Shown: positions 15,337 through 25,737 of the stretch, one piece after another | How positions within the stretch are numbered: position 1 is the stretch's first letter | Layout: each line of letters opens with the position of its first letter | Notes under the pieces: model-generated | Databases searched by the model: none | What the model saw: the letters and a program-made list of their open reading frames with translations, nothing else | Told to the model about the DNA's origin: nothing | Assembly: GCF_003628305.1 (NCBI RefSeq) | Contig: NZ_RBZM01000002.1 | Coordinates: forward strand, 310,001-374,000 | DNA length: 64,000 nucleotides | Source of the DNA: Cohnella endophytica | GTDB taxonomy: Bacteria; Bacillota; Bacilli; Paenibacillales; Paenibacillaceae | Direction of reading: 5' to 3' | Translations under genes and position numbers: made by a program

Positions 15337-16575
15337 TTAAGCTTTGTTGCGAACGAGAAGTACGATGCCAAGCTGCGTTAAAGCGGTTACGATCAATACG
15401 ATCGGAAGCGCGGGCGAATTAACGGAACTGACGAACAAGACTTGCGACAGAATCGATAGAACTCGACCCGTATTCAGGAAAAACTCGCGGATAACGACCG
15501 ATTCGATCCGGAACAAGCCTTTTAGCGGCAAGCCGTCCATTAATTGATAATAATACGAGGTCAACGTATTGATGATCAGGGGAGCGAGCAAGGAGTACAC
15601 CGACATGAACAAAATTACCGTCCATAAGTTAATATCCGCAAGCAACACCGCAGCCCCTCCGACGATGACCGCCGAAGCTGTGAATAGATCCCTGCGCATG
15701 CGGTTATGCGGTTTCCTCCGGGAGATGAAAAATCCGGTCATGATCGTAAACAAAGCGAACAACACCGATAAGTACCCGACCTGATCCTCTCTCCCGACCG
15801 TCTGAAACATCAGAATGTTCGGCAAAAATAACATAATGCCTTGAAACAAGCCAAGAACGAAGAAGCTGAACAAGGCCAGCACCCATAACCGATTTCTCTG
15901 CATCATCAAACCCCAATATTTCAGGAAATAAGTCCGATGATGGGACTCGATCCTCCGAATTCGCAGGCTAAACATCGACGCGATTCCGAACAAGGAAGAC
16001 GCGGCCGCGAAGGTGACGAGATAACCTCGCACGCCTTCGAACAGACTGATGATAAAGCCGGACAACGCCGGACCCGCCAAACCTGCCGTGTTAAACACGA
16101 TCATGTTGACGCCGAGATAGCGCGAACGGTTCTTGGCGTCCGTCACGTCGTACATGAGCACCAGGTAACCCACCCAATACAGTCCGAGCGCGAACCCGTT
16201 AAACGCCGCGAACCAAGGGTAATACGTAACGACGTTTTCCTTGGAAAATATGACGACAAGAAAAAAGACCGTGATCAACGCGATGCCGAGGCGATACGTG
16301 ACCATCCGATCCTTTTTCTTTGCGATCCACCCTCCGATCGCGAATGCGAACGGAGTCATTCCGTAGACGATAATGTTAAAGATGCCGTTGATGACCAAAT
16401 CTTCGGTCAGACGCCATAAATACAAGTTAAGGAATAGACCGGACATCGACGCGCCGAATTGGAAACAACCGTGAATAAGTAAGGCGACACGCGCTTCCTT
16501 CGACAACCGGGTATCTCCCTGCTCGCTCGTCTTGTCAGGGCTCCGAAAACTCGCCCAACGTTTCAGTAGATTCAT
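15337..16575 (-). CDS. MFS transporter of unknown substrate
   Basis: 412 residues with about twelve membrane helices and the usual two halves of the major facilitator superfamily. The loop between helices 2 and 3 (GGWIAKKKDRMVTY) resembles the MFS signature. The substrate cannot be told. It lies 22 bases after resE on the same strand, so it may be read through from the res genes, although it is not part of the res operon in Bacillus. Confidence 0.85.
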   Translation of the reverse strand: MNLLKRWASFRSPDKTSEQGDTRLSKEARVALLIHGCFQFGASMSGLFLNLYLWRLTEDLVINGIFNIIVYGMTPFAFAIGGWIAKKKDRMVTYRLGIALITVFFLVVIFSKENVVTYYPWFAAFNGFALGLYWVGYLVLMYDVTDAKNRSRYLGVNMIVFNTAGLAGPALSGFIISLFEGVRGYLVTFAAASSLFGIASMFSLRIRRIESHHRTYFLKYWGLMMQRNRLWVLALFSFFVLGLFQGIMLFLPNILMFQTVGREDQVGYLSVLFALFTIMTGFFISRRKPHNRMRRDLFTASAVIVGGAAVLLADINLWTVILFMSVYSLLAPLIINTLTSYYYQLMDGLPLKGLFRIESVVIREFFLNTGRVLSILSQVLFVSSVNSPALPIVLIVTALTQLGIVLLVRNKA

Positions 16576-16597
16576 GAGATACCCTCGCTTTAACTTC

Positions 16598-18046
16598 TTA
16601 GGGCATTGCGATTTTCTTGCGGTTAGCCTGGACGGGAAGCAGGATCGTAAACGTCGTCCCTTCTCCCGGCTCGCTAATCGCGGTAATCTCTCCGCCGTGC
16701 GCGACGATCAAGTTTTTGACGATCGCGAGACCAAGCCCCGTACCGCCGCCCGTCGTCTCCCGCTTGCGGGCTTTATCCGCCTTATAGAAACGTTCGAAAA
16801 TATAGGGCAAATCCTCTCTCGGAATGCCCTGCCCTTCGTCGATAATCTTAATCTCGAGCCAAGGACCGTTCGTTCTCTGAAAAATTTGAGCGCATAAATC
16901 GATCTTGGCGCCCGAAGGCGTATGCCTTAACGCGTTGTCGAGCAAATTCGTAAGAACTTGCTCCAAGCGGTCTCCGTCCGCGGCTTCCAGCATTAATTCC
17001 GGATTATCGGGCGTTCTCGTCAGCTCGATCTGACGTTCCTTCGCGATCGCCGAGAACTTCCGGTACACCCTCGTCAGAAGGCCGTTCACGTCGAGCGGCT
17101 GGTAATTCATATCCATGTACCCGGCTTCCATTCTCGCCAGATCCAGAAGATCCTTCACGAGACGTCCCATACGCAACGACTCGTCGTGAATGACTTGCAC
17201 GAGCTCGCGACGTTCTTCCGGCGTCGCCGCGATATCGTCGATAAGCGCTTCGCTGTAGCCTTGAACCATCGAGAGCGGAGTTCGGATTTCGTGGGAAACG
17301 TTCGCGACGAAATCCTTACGCATCTTATCGACGCGGAATTCTTCGGTAACGTCCCTTAAGACCGCGACAGCGCCTCTTATGGCTTCCGTGGATGCCAACG
17401 GCGTCATGACGACCGACCAGACGCCGCTCTTGACGTGCACTTTAACGGTTGTCTCCTTGCCTGTCTTAATGACGCCCCTGAACGTCTCGCGAAGCGGACC
17501 GGGTACATGGGCATCGTCTTCTTTCGGCTCTTCGTCGGACCAATCGACCGAACTCCACTCTTCGAGCAAATTCTGCCCTTGGGGGTTCGTCAGAATGACT
17601 TCGCCCGCGGCATCGAATGAAATGACGGAGTCCGTCATGCTCTTTAGCACGCTGCTTAAATGGTCCCTCTCATGCTGAAGATCGTTAATCAACGTATGAA
17701 GCTCCGAGGCCATTTGGTTAAACGTGTTCGCCAATTCCCCGATCTCGTCGGAGGAGCGAATCGCAACCCGCGTCGTATATTCGCCCTGCGCGACGCGGTT
17801 GGCCGCATCCTTCATTTCCCTCAAAGGCTGGGTAATTTTCGTTAGCAAGAAAAACGCGAAAAACGTCGTAAGCAGAAAACCCATGAATCCCGTGAAAATA
17901 AACAAATGCTTGATTTTCGTCGGATCGGTAAACGCTTGCGCGTCGATGTATTTCAGCAGGAATAACCCCAACGTCGAGATGACGACCGCTACCAACCCCA
18001 TGATCGTCAGCCACATCTTGCCGACGACCGTTCTCCATATCGCCAT
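16598..18046 (-). CDS. resE: Sensor histidine kinase ResE
   Basis: 482 residues. Two membrane helices (about 10-30 and 45-68) flank a very short outside loop, then HAMP (about 70-120), PAS (about 130-235), the phosphoacceptor domain with SHEIRTP near 255 and the ATPase domain with N, G1 and G2 boxes (DNALRHT, DEGQGI, GTGLGLAI). In B. subtilis ResE responds to oxygen limitation and nitric oxide and phosphorylates ResD. It begins 3 bases after resD, in the standard order. The very short extracytoplasmic loop suggests signals are read by the PAS domain or membrane. Confidence 0.93.
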   Translation of the reverse strand: MAIWRTVVGKMWLTIMGLVAVVISTLGLFLLKYIDAQAFTDPTKIKHLFIFTGFMGFLLTTFFAFFLLTKITQPLREMKDAANRVAQGEYTTRVAIRSSDEIGELANTFNQMASELHTLINDLQHERDHLSSVLKSMTDSVISFDAAGEVILTNPQGQNLLEEWSSVDWSDEEPKEDDAHVPGPLRETFRGVIKTGKETTVKVHVKSGVWSVVMTPLASTEAIRGAVAVLRDVTEEFRVDKMRKDFVANVSHEIRTPLSMVQGYSEALIDDIAATPEERRELVQVIHDESLRMGRLVKDLLDLARMEAGYMDMNYQPLDVNGLLTRVYRKFSAIAKERQIELTRTPDNPELMLEAADGDRLEQVLTNLLDNALRHTPSGAKIDLCAQIFQRTNGPWLEIKIIDEGQGIPREDLPYIFERFYKADKARKRETTGGGTGLGLAIVKNLIVAHGGEITAISEPGEGTTFTILLPVQANRKKIAMP

Positions 18047-18049
18047 CGT

Positions 18050-18763
18050 TTACTTCGCCGCCTCCAACTTATACCCCACGCCCCATACGGTCGTTATCAT
18101 GGAAGCGGCTTCGGCGGACACGCGGTTCAGCTTCTCGCGAAGCCTCTTCACGTGCGTATCCACCGTGCGCAGATCTCCGAAGAAATCGTAATTCCAGACG
18201 TCCTTGAGCAGCTCTTCGCGGGAAAATACTTTGTCCGGCGTACTAGCCAAATAATGCAGCAGCTCGTACTCTTTAGGCGTCAAGTTCACTTCCTGGCCGC
18301 TGGCCGTCACGCGATGAGCGTCGTGCTCGATAATCAAATAAGGGAATACGATATTGTTGCTCGTATTCAATTCCTTCGACAGGAACGCGGTCGCCGAGGA
18401 CCGGCGCAAAATCGCCTTGATGCGGAAGATGACCTCGCGCGGGCTGAACGGCTTCACCACGTAATCATCGGCTCCGACTTCGAAGCCTTGGACGCGGTTC
18501 ACTTCTTCGCCTTTGGCGGTCAGCATCAATACCGGCGTCGCCTTCTGCTGACGCAGGCGGGCGCACACTTCGATTCCGTCGATGCCCGGCAACATCAAAT
18601 CGAGCACGATGAGATCGAAGTCGTCTTCCTGGGCTTTGCGCAACGCGCTTTCCCCGTCCTCCGCCTCGTCAATGACATAGCCTTCTTTCTCCAGATACAT
18701 TCTGAGCAAGCGACGAATTCTTTCCTCGTCGTCCACGACCAAAATCCGATTGCCAGTATTCAT
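18050..18763 (-). CDS. resD: Response regulator ResD
   Basis: 237 residues: a receiver domain with phosphoacceptor Asp55 (VLDLMLPG) and acidic pocket at 11-12, then an OmpR/PhoB-type winged-helix DNA-binding domain (about 140-232, with VDTHVKRLREKL as recognition region). In Bacillus ResD activates genes for cytochrome biogenesis and anaerobic respiration. It lies between resC and resE as expected. Confidence 0.95.
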   Translation of the reverse strand: MNTGNRILVVDDEERIRRLLRMYLEKEGYVIDEAEDGESALRKAQEDDFDLIVLDLMLPGIDGIEVCARLRQQKATPVLMLTAKGEEVNRVQGFEVGADDYVVKPFSPREVIFRIKAILRRSSATAFLSKELNTSNNIVFPYLIIEHDAHRVTASGQEVNLTPKEYELLHYLASTPDKVFSREELLKDVWNYDFFGDLRTVDTHVKRLREKLNRVSAEAASMITTVWGVGYKLEAAK

Positions 18764-18806
18764 GCTTCAGCGCCCCTCTCGGCTGTTCGTTCCTTAATGG
18801 TCTTGC

Positions 18807-20066
18807 TTATACGCCGGCGTAAGAATGCAAACCGGCAATAACGAGGTTAACCCCTACTAACGTAAACATGACGACAAGGAATCCGATAACCGCAAGCCAC
18901 GCCGAACGAGTTCCCTGCCAACCGCGGGATAACCGCAGATGCAAGTACGCGCTGTAGAACAAGAACGTAACGAGCGCCCACACTTCCTTCGGATCCCAGC
19001 CCCAGAATCGGGACCAAGCGATCTGCGCCCAGATCATCGCGAAAATTAGCGCGCCTAGCGTGAATACCGGGAACCCGATCGCGATCGCGCGATAACTGAT
19101 TTCCTCCAGGTCTTCCGCGTCAATGTCCGTAAGATGCGGGTGAATGGCCGCAGCTAACGGCTTGCGGGCGAGAAGTCTCAGCAATCCGTAAAGCAAGGAA
19201 CCCGAAATGACGGACCAAATAATCGTATTCAGCTTGCGTCCGGCGTTAACGCCGTTCATCCAAGAAGGAGCATCGAACAGCGGCTTATCCAATCCGATGA
19301 ACGACTGGAATTCGACGATATCGCTATTGTACGGCGCCACGATAGGCGGCAAGCCGTATTTGACTTCCTTGACTTCGGACGTTGCCGTGCCGTCGTCCGC
19401 GATCGTCACTTTCTCTTGCGAGAACGTGGCTTCGTATCCGGCTCCGCGGAATGCGAAGACGGCGACGAGGAAGCCGATCAGCACGATAATGACGTACAGC
19501 GAGAATTCCGTCCAGAATTGCGCGCGCTTGCCGACTTTGTCCTTGCGGGAGAAGTCGACGACGCGGATGAGCTGCATAAGCGCCGCCGCGAAACCGACCG
19601 CGAAGAACGCTTCGCCCGTCGCCGCCGTGGTAACGTGAATTTTTAGCCAATAGTTGTTCAGTGCCGGGATCAGCGGCTGCACTTCGGACGGGAATACCGA
19701 AGCGTACGCGATAATGATAATTACGAGCGGAAGCGCGAACGCTCCGAGCAGCATGTTGCGGTAGATCAAGTGCACGATGATGAACGCGAACATGATCGCC
19801 ATGCCGAGGAACGTCATGAATTCATACATGTTGCTTGTCGGAATATGTCCTCCGCCATACCAACGCGTAAAGAAGAACGTCAGATGGGCAAGCCAGCCGA
19901 TAGCCGCGAGCCCGAAGCCGATTTTACCCCAACGGGAAGTATGATCCTCGGCCTTGCGGTTGCTCCACCGCTTGCCCGCCACCGCGATGGCGAAGCTAAT
20001 GAATGAAGCGCAGTATAAGTAAAACGCGACGATAAATGAATTGCTGCTGAAATCTAGCCAGTTCAA
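18807..20066 (-). CDS. resC: Cytochrome c biogenesis protein ResC (CcsB/CcsA family)
   Basis: 419 residues with about eight membrane helices. The tryptophan-rich haem-handling motif is seen as WGWDPKEVW near residue 355, and a His-containing loop (HIPTSNMYEFM) lies near residue 75. With ResB it forms the system II cytochrome c synthase, which carries haem outward and joins it to apocytochrome CXXCH motifs. Its ATG overlaps the resB stop as ATGA. Confidence 0.94.
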   Translation of the reverse strand: MNWLDFSSNSFIVAFYLYCASFISFAIAVAGKRWSNRKAEDHTSRWGKIGFGLAAIGWLAHLTFFFTRWYGGGHIPTSNMYEFMTFLGMAIMFAFIIVHLIYRNMLLGAFALPLVIIIIAYASVFPSEVQPLIPALNNYWLKIHVTTAATGEAFFAVGFAAALMQLIRVVDFSRKDKVGKRAQFWTEFSLYVIIVLIGFLVAVFAFRGAGYEATFSQEKVTIADDGTATSEVKEVKYGLPPIVAPYNSDIVEFQSFIGLDKPLFDAPSWMNGVNAGRKLNTIIWSVISGSLLYGLLRLLARKPLAAAIHPHLTDIDAEDLEEISYRAIAIGFPVFTLGALIFAMIWAQIAWSRFWGWDPKEVWALVTFLFYSAYLHLRLSRGWQGTRSAWLAVIGFLVVMFTLVGVNLVIAGLHSYAGV

Positions 20067-21772
20067 CGCCCATTCCTCCTGTTATCGAGCGATTTCGGGG
20101 ACACCTCTATGCCGGTGCGTCCCAACGCCCATGCGACATCGGCTCTTAAGCCAAAGCTGTTCTTATTCGTATGGCCGCCGAGCGACAGTTGCCCGTCGTC
20201 GATCCTCAGCCATATACGCCTATGCTGCCAATAGAAGCCCATGATCAGACCGATCATGGAGATCGCGGCGCCGAACCAAATATACGGCATCGCTTTGTCG
20301 ACGCGAATGTTCAAAAACGTCGTATATTCGGAATACTTGATATTGTTCATTTTACCATCGACGACCGGATTTTCCACCGAAACGGCGAATCGGCCCGAGC
20401 TGTCTCCGCGCTGCTTGAAGCTGTCGTTCAGCAGTTTCTCGTAAACCTTGCTTTTCTCGTTCGGCATCGCGAAGTAAATGTAGATTTCTCCGTCCGCGGG
20501 AGTGTCGGGGCCTTTGATCTGGAATACGAATGCCGGATTGTTAGGCTCGCGCGTTTTCGTCATCGGCCGCTTCTGCTCGTCCAAGTCGAAATCCGGATAA
20601 TAATCGATGAGCGCCAACTTGTATTGGCCCACATCGTACTTCTCCGCCGGATTGTCCATAAGCAAATCGAAATCGCCGATCTGTACGCCGGTTTCCTTAT
20701 TCGTTAGCGTCGGATGAACCGAGATAAAGCGAACCCGCTGTTGAAAACTATTCTGATAAATTTGCAATCCTTTGTAAGAGAGCGCGCTGTTAACGTGAAT
20801 ATCGTGCTGAACGACTTCTTTCAGCACGGGCTCGTTCAACGGATCGTCGCACGACTCGGTGCACGCGTACAGGCGGGCTTTGGTCTCGTAAAGCTTAACG
20901 ACCTTGGTGCCTTTCTGATTGTTCGCGAGTTCCGCGTCCGTATAATAATCCACGGTGAATTTATCGTTCTTGATGTAATAGTTCGTACCCGGAATCTGTC
21001 TCGTCTCCCCTTCATAGAGCGAGAGATATTGATCCATATGCCAGGCGGGGATGCCGCGGCCGAGAACGGCAAGCAAAAAAATAATCAATCCGATGTGGTT
21101 GATATAAGGACCCCAGCGGCTAAATCTGTTTTTCTCCGCGAGGAGCGCCCCATCTTCTTGCCATACGCGGTAATGCTTGCGTTTCAATTGCTTTCCCAGT
21201 TCCGTAATCCACGCTTCTTGATCGCCCTTCAACGGTCCGGCGTAGACGACCTGTTGCCGGTTGATGAATTGAAGATGCTTGCGGATTTGTTGTTTGGACA
21301 GCGCGCGATAGAGTGGTAAAACCCGATCTAGGCTGCATACGACAAGCGATGTGCCGATCATGACGAGCAACAGGATGAACCACCAGGACTCGTAAGTTCT
21401 GGACAGCCCGAGCGCGTGATAGATGACGCCGGCCGTGCCGTATTTCTCTTTGTAATACGCCGCGAACTCGGAGCTCTCGGTCATATTGATCAGCGTGTTT
21501 TCTTGTTGGAAAATCGTCCCCAAAGCCGCGCCCACAAGGGTGATGATGATGAGATATACCGCGATCTTGACCGAAGAGAAGAAGTTCCAAATCCGGTCTA
21601 TCGGATGCGGATTCGCTTTCTGCGATCTACGGGCAACCCCGTCGTATCTCATCTCGAGCAGCGCGCTTTCATCGGTCAGCAGTTCCTCGTCGAGCGGCTT
21701 GCCGCAAGATTCGCATAGGACCGTGCCTACGGGATTCTGATGTCCGCATTCGCACTTGGTGTTCTGAAACAA
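20063..21772 (-). CDS. resB: Cytochrome c biogenesis protein ResB
   Basis: 569 residues. An N-terminal zinc-ribbon-like segment with two cysteine pairs (CECGHQNP and CESCGKPL) is followed by membrane helices near 75, 125 and 230, a large extracytoplasmic domain (about 260-490) and a C-terminal helix near 505. Bacillus ResB begins with a similar cysteine-rich segment. It is the partner of ResC in the system II synthase. Confidence 0.93.
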   Translation of the reverse strand: MFQNTKCECGHQNPVGTVLCESCGKPLDEELLTDESALLEMRYDGVARRSQKANPHPIDRIWNFFSSVKIAVYLIIITLVGAALGTIFQQENTLINMTESSEFAAYYKEKYGTAGVIYHALGLSRTYESWWFILLLVMIGTSLVVCSLDRVLPLYRALSKQQIRKHLQFINRQQVVYAGPLKGDQEAWITELGKQLKRKHYRVWQEDGALLAEKNRFSRWGPYINHIGLIIFLLAVLGRGIPAWHMDQYLSLYEGETRQIPGTNYYIKNDKFTVDYYTDAELANNQKGTKVVKLYETKARLYACTESCDDPLNEPVLKEVVQHDIHVNSALSYKGLQIYQNSFQQRVRFISVHPTLTNKETGVQIGDFDLLMDNPAEKYDVGQYKLALIDYYPDFDLDEQKRPMTKTREPNNPAFVFQIKGPDTPADGEIYIYFAMPNEKSKVYEKLLNDSFKQRGDSSGRFAVSVENPVVDGKMNNIKYSEYTTFLNIRVDKAMPYIWFGAAISMIGLIMGFYWQHRRIWLRIDDGQLSLGGHTNKNSFGLRADVAWALGRTGIEVSPKSLDNRRNGR

Positions 21773-21793
21773 AGGTGTTAATCCTCCTTAAAG

Positions 21794-22327
21794 TCACGAA
21801 CTCGACTTCATAAGCCGTTCCACGCGACTTTCTATCTCTTCCTCCGTCAACAATCCCCCGATAACGACTTCTTGGATTTTCCCTTTCGGGGTAATAAAAA
21901 AGGTCGTGGGATATTGCTTCAACCCGTAGGCTCTCTCCGTCTTCTTGTCTTTGTCTTGCAGTATGGGAAAGCTTACGCCGATCTGGCGAATGAAGCTCTC
22001 TACGGTTAGCTTGTCTTCGCTTAGATTAATGCCCACCAATTCGAGCCCTTGATCTTTCCATTTCTCGTATTGTTGCTGCAAGGCCGGCATTTCGTTGCGG
22101 CAGGGCGGGCAGAAGGTGCCCCAGAAATTCAGGATGAGAGGCTTGCCTTCGTATTCCTTCAAATTATGAACGCCGCCGTCCAGTCCGGCGAGCAGAAAGT
22201 CGGGAGGAACATCCCCGCGTTTAAGTACGACACTCTTGGAAAACAGCGAATTGCCGACCGCATAACCGCCTACGATCAGCACGAGTGCCAGAATAACGTA
22301 TTGAATCGTTTTACGATATCGACCCAT
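21794..22327 (-). CDS. resA: Thiol-disulfide oxidoreductase ResA
   Basis: 177 residues: an N-terminal membrane anchor (about 9-25) and an extracytoplasmic thioredoxin domain with active site CPPC at 73-76. ResA reduces the haem-binding cysteines of apocytochrome c before haem attachment. The start at 22327 is chosen because AGGTGGTG precedes it and gives a normal anchor; an ATG 69 bases upstream lacks a site. It is the first gene of the res operon; resB follows 21 bases downstream. Confidence 0.94.
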   Translation of the reverse strand: MGRYRKTIQYVILALVLIVGGYAVGNSLFSKSVVLKRGDVPPDFLLAGLDGGVHNLKEYEGKPLILNFWGTFCPPCRNEMPALQQQYEKWKDQGLELVGINLSEDKLTVESFIRQIGVSFPILQDKDKKTERAYGLKQYPTTFFITPKGKIQEVVIGGLLTEEEIESRVERLMKSSS

Positions 22328-23351
22328 TTGAAAGTTAACACCACCTAATCCGATACTCCCATTGTAGCGGAACGTATCTCTAGCATCAATCGACACTACT
22401 TAGTATACGTTGATTTCATTGGATTTTATCGTTTCTTGTTTGTCTAATTTAGTACAATGTAATCTAAGTCAATCTCGCATGAATTTTCACTTCCTATGGG
22501 TAATGTATGGGTAAAAAAACCGTCGGAGTCTCTCACCGAGGACTGCTGCGACGCATTCAATTTACAGCTACAACGTCAAAGCCACACCGGACGATCTCCG
22601 GCGCTGAACAGTTCATGGAAAGAAAAGACTGCATCATATGATGGAGAAGCCTTCAATTTTATTTCACCTCTTTTCTAGACTTTTCTAGATTCCAGATGAA
22701 GACGACTTCTCAATATGGATTAATTGGATTTTCTTCATCATAAAAAGTATATTTTGAGGCTTAAAACCGAAATCGGTGCTTGACCAGAGGAGTTGATGCG
22801 AGTATGAAAAGTTGGCGAAAAATCTAACGGTTGCGAGCGACGCTATTCGGGTAAAAATGGGGTTTACAAAATGTAACGGTTGCCAGCGAACCTATTCCCC
22901 GTTATTTCGTCTGCAGAGTGGCTGTTTCGTCCAAATAAGCACTTATACAACCGTTAGAAAATAAACCTCCGTTTCTGGTGCCGATTAAGCGCTATGACAA
23001 CCGTTATCGTAGCATTGTTCCAAACAGGTCACTCATTCGAAGCTAACCCGTTGATCAAGCACCGATTTCTTGGTTAAGCTGATTTTGAAACATAAGAAGT
23101 CATCAGATATGCTGTGCTACGAAAACGATCTACAGAGCTTTTGACCGCTTGCATAACCATCTGCATATAACACTACACCACCTGAAATCCCCTGAAACGC
23201 ACATGGCTTACCATTTTCGTATCCCTCTATCGTATGCGTATAAGCAATCAATACAAATCGGTGACCCCGTATTTTTCGTTCAAAAAAGAGGGCACTATAT
23301 CTAACCAATGAGTTCCTGACCTTATCGTACCCTTCGACAACAATGGCTCAT
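22328..23351. other. 1-kb AT-rich intergenic stretch with no clear intact gene
   Basis: This gap separates resA from the GGDEF-EAL gene; in Bacillus rluB and resA are neighbours. Composition is more A/T-rich than the flanks. It holds a 320-bp imperfect palindrome. Short readings exist on both sides of it, for example one of 63 codons at 23117-23308 on the minus strand and fragments near 22500-22610, but none has a ribosome binding site, known domain or normal length. They may be decayed gene remains. Promoter signals for resA should lie at the left end. Confidence 0.6.
22759..23080. repeat. 320-bp imperfect palindrome with four internal repeat copies
   Basis: Outer arms: an 18-base word (GAAATCGGTGCTTGACCA at 22769-22786) recurs inverted at 23052-23069 with one mismatch, each next to a GCTTAA. 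Inside, TAACGGTTG occurs at 22825 and 22874, and its complement at 22948 and 22998. The copies are about 50 bases apart on each side, and all pairs share a centre near 22915, so the whole block is symmetric. It contains no transposase. It resembles a small non-autonomous mobile or extragenic palindromic element. Confidence 0.75.
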
Positions 23352-25562
23352 TTACACAGATACAAAGCCCTCTGCGAGAAATTTCCTCATAACTTCTGCC
23401 GTTACGGGCGCGCTAAAGTAATAGCCTTGTCCGATCGCGCACGAGTTACGCTTCAGAAAGCTCACCTGCTCTTCCTTCTCGATCCCTTCCGCGATAAGCG
23501 CCAAATTCAAATTGCGGCCCATATCCACGATCGATTTCACCATCAAGCCTTGATTGGATGGATGATTAATATCGTCGATAAAGGACTTGTCGATTTTGAT
23601 ACTATCGATCGGAAGATGCTTCAGATAACTTAAAGAAGAATATCCCGTTCCGAAATCGTCCATGGACAATCTTACGCCGAGCTCTTTCAACCGGGACAGA
23701 ATGTCTGTGGAGCGCTCGATATTTTGCATAATGCTTTCGGTAATTTCCAAATCCAAATATCGAGGAGCCAGTCCGGTTTTCTCCAGCGCCTCCGTAACCG
23801 AACCGAGGAAATGCTCGTCATCCATCTGACGAACGGAAATATTGACGGAGATCGGGATCGCTGGAAATCCCGCGTCCTGCCAAGCTTTGTTCTGCTCGCA
23901 AGCCTGCCTAAGCACCCATTTGCCCAGCGGAACGATTAGACCGGTTTCCTCTGCCAGCGGAATGAATTGAGCCGGAGGGATTAGACCATTTTGCGGATGC
24001 AGCCAACGTATCAAAGCTTCGACGCCCACTAACTTCCCGGTTTCCAATTCGACTTGCGGCTGATAGTGAAGGATCATCTCTTGATTATCCAACGCTTTTC
24101 TTAATCCACCCTCTAGCTCCATCTTTCTGGAGGACACATCCAGAAGCTCGGGAGAGTAAAATTGGAAATTGTTTTTTCCCCGTTCCTTAGCCAAATACAT
24201 GGCGGTATCCGCGTGTTTGATTAACGTCTCCTCATCCGTCCCGTCCTCGGGATAGATTCCGATGCCGATGCTTGGCGTTACAAAGTATTCTTGATTGTCG
24301 ATTGCGATCGGAGACGTAAACACATCGAGCAACCGCTGCGCGACTTCAGCCGCTTTTTCTTTGGAGATGTCCTCCATGCAAATAATGAACTCGTCGCCGC
24401 CTTGCCGCGAAACCATTCCTTCATCGCCGACGGTATTTTGGAGCCTTTGGGATACTTTTTGAAGTAATTGATCGCCTACGGTATGCCCTTTCGTGTCGTT
24501 GATGATCTTGAAACGGTCCAAATCCAGGAACATCACCGCTACCGTTCGATCTCCTTCGGAATTCAGAATCCGGCTAAGATGCTGCTTGAACCGATACCGA
24601 TTAGGAAGTTCGGTCAAGGAATCGTGGTAAGCCATGAATTGAATCGTTCTTTCCGCTTTCTTTCGCTGCGTAATATCCCGCACGACCACTTGGTGTGCGG
24701 ATCTTCCCCCATACAAGATAGGCATCGCCGACATTTCCACGTCGATTCTTTTTCCGTCCAGCCGGTTCAGCATAAATTCGAACGTTTTTTTCTCTTCGCG
24801 CTCGTTTTCGATCTGTTCCAGCACGTGAGCCGGTAAATACGCTTTTACCGGTTGTCCGATTAATTGCGCCGCGCTCGACGAACCCACAAGCTTGAAGCCG
24901 GCCGGATTAATGTAATCGATTTTCCCCCTGCTGATTACCGCAATCATATCCGGTAACGATTCTACCAAACTACGATAACGTTCTTCGCTTTCTTTGCGAT
25001 GGGTGATATCGAATAACACGCTCGTAAAATCCACGAAATTGCCCTTGGCATCGAATATCGGAATTCCCCGATCGAGAATCCAACGATGCTCTTCGTCGGG
25101 GCGCACGATCCGATAGGTGCTCGTAATCGGCTCCCCTATCGATAACTTCTTTTCCCTTTCTTCGATAATGTGCATATCCTCAGGTACGACTACTTTTTTC
25201 CATAACGATTTATCTTCATAAAACTGTTCCAAAGAATAGCCGTAAAGCTTCTCGATTCCTTGGGTAATCAATAACGTATCGGACGATAATTCGTGGGACC
25301 AGATGGCCACGTCTAGCGTATCGAAAATATTTTGCAGCTTTTGCTTGTTTTTCGTTAGCTCTTGCTTCGTCCTGTTCATGCTTCTCTCGATAAGGAACAG
25401 GATAAATAGAGTCGCCATTAGGATAGAAAACTGCAAAACGAAATAAAAGCCCGTGCGTGCCGAAACGAATGTAAATCCGATTTCGATTCCGAGCTCCGCA
25501 ATAATAAAAAGGCCGAAAATGACGATAAGTTTCCGGTTTTGTAGCTTGAATATAGGTTTCAT
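23352..25562 (-). CDS. Membrane PAS-GGDEF-EAL protein (cyclic di-GMP turnover)
   Basis: About 736 residues. Two N-terminal membrane helices, then two PAS domains, a GGDEF domain with intact RQGGDEF, and an EAL domain with EAL in VEALIRW, EITES, and DDFGTGYSS. All main catalytic residues for both cyclase and phosphodiesterase are visible; no RxxD inhibitory site is seen before GGDEF. The start at 25562 (MKPIFK) is favoured because GGGAG precedes it and because the rluB terminator leaves too little room for a promoter before an ATG at 25652. It sits between rluB and resA, normally adjacent genes. Confidence 0.88.
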   Translation of the reverse strand: MKPIFKLQNRKLIVIFGLFIIAELGIEIGFTFVSARTGFYFVLQFSILMATLFILFLIERSMNRTKQELTKNKQKLQNIFDTLDVAIWSHELSSDTLLITQGIEKLYGYSLEQFYEDKSLWKKVVVPEDMHIIEEREKKLSIGEPITSTYRIVRPDEEHRWILDRGIPIFDAKGNFVDFTSVLFDITHRKESEERYRSLVESLPDMIAVISRGKIDYINPAGFKLVGSSSAAQLIGQPVKAYLPAHVLEQIENEREEKKTFEFMLNRLDGKRIDVEMSAMPILYGGRSAHQVVVRDITQRKKAERTIQFMAYHDSLTELPNRYRFKQHLSRILNSEGDRTVAVMFLDLDRFKIINDTKGHTVGDQLLQKVSQRLQNTVGDEGMVSRQGGDEFIICMEDISKEKAAEVAQRLLDVFTSPIAIDNQEYFVTPSIGIGIYPEDGTDEETLIKHADTAMYLAKERGKNNFQFYSPELLDVSSRKMELEGGLRKALDNQEMILHYQPQVELETGKLVGVEALIRWLHPQNGLIPPAQFIPLAEETGLIVPLGKWVLRQACEQNKAWQDAGFPAIPISVNISVRQMDDEHFLGSVTEALEKTGLAPRYLDLEITESIMQNIERSTDILSRLKELGVRLSMDDFGTGYSSLSYLKHLPIDSIKIDKSFIDDINHPSNQGLMVKSIVDMGRNLNLALIAEGIEKEEQVSFLKRNSCAIGQGYYFSAPVTAEVMRKFLAEGFVSV

Positions 25563-25670
25563 TAGATCGAGCTCCCGTTGTTCATCCTTAACAACCCCGC
25601 TAATTGCGATAGTATTCGACATAATTCTACCATATTCATGCTTCTTCGACATTCATCTTATCGTTCAACG

Positions 25671-25710
25671 AAAAAAACCGGGGGCAAGGGCAAAGGCCCC
25701 TACCTCCGGT
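25671..25710 (-). terminator. Terminator after rluB
   Basis: Bulged hairpin with ACCGG/CCGGT outer and GGGGC/GCCCC inner pairing, followed by seven T residues on the minus strand. It cuts rluB off from the GGDEF-EAL gene. Confidence 0.8.
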
Positions 25711-25737
25711 CTTAAACACGTGTGACGCAATTTGACG

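Noticed and set aside
22496..22678. 60-codon plus-strand frame in the intergenic stretch
   Set aside because: No ribosome binding site, no hydrophobic or domain features, and overlapping stop-rich frames; not supported as a gene.
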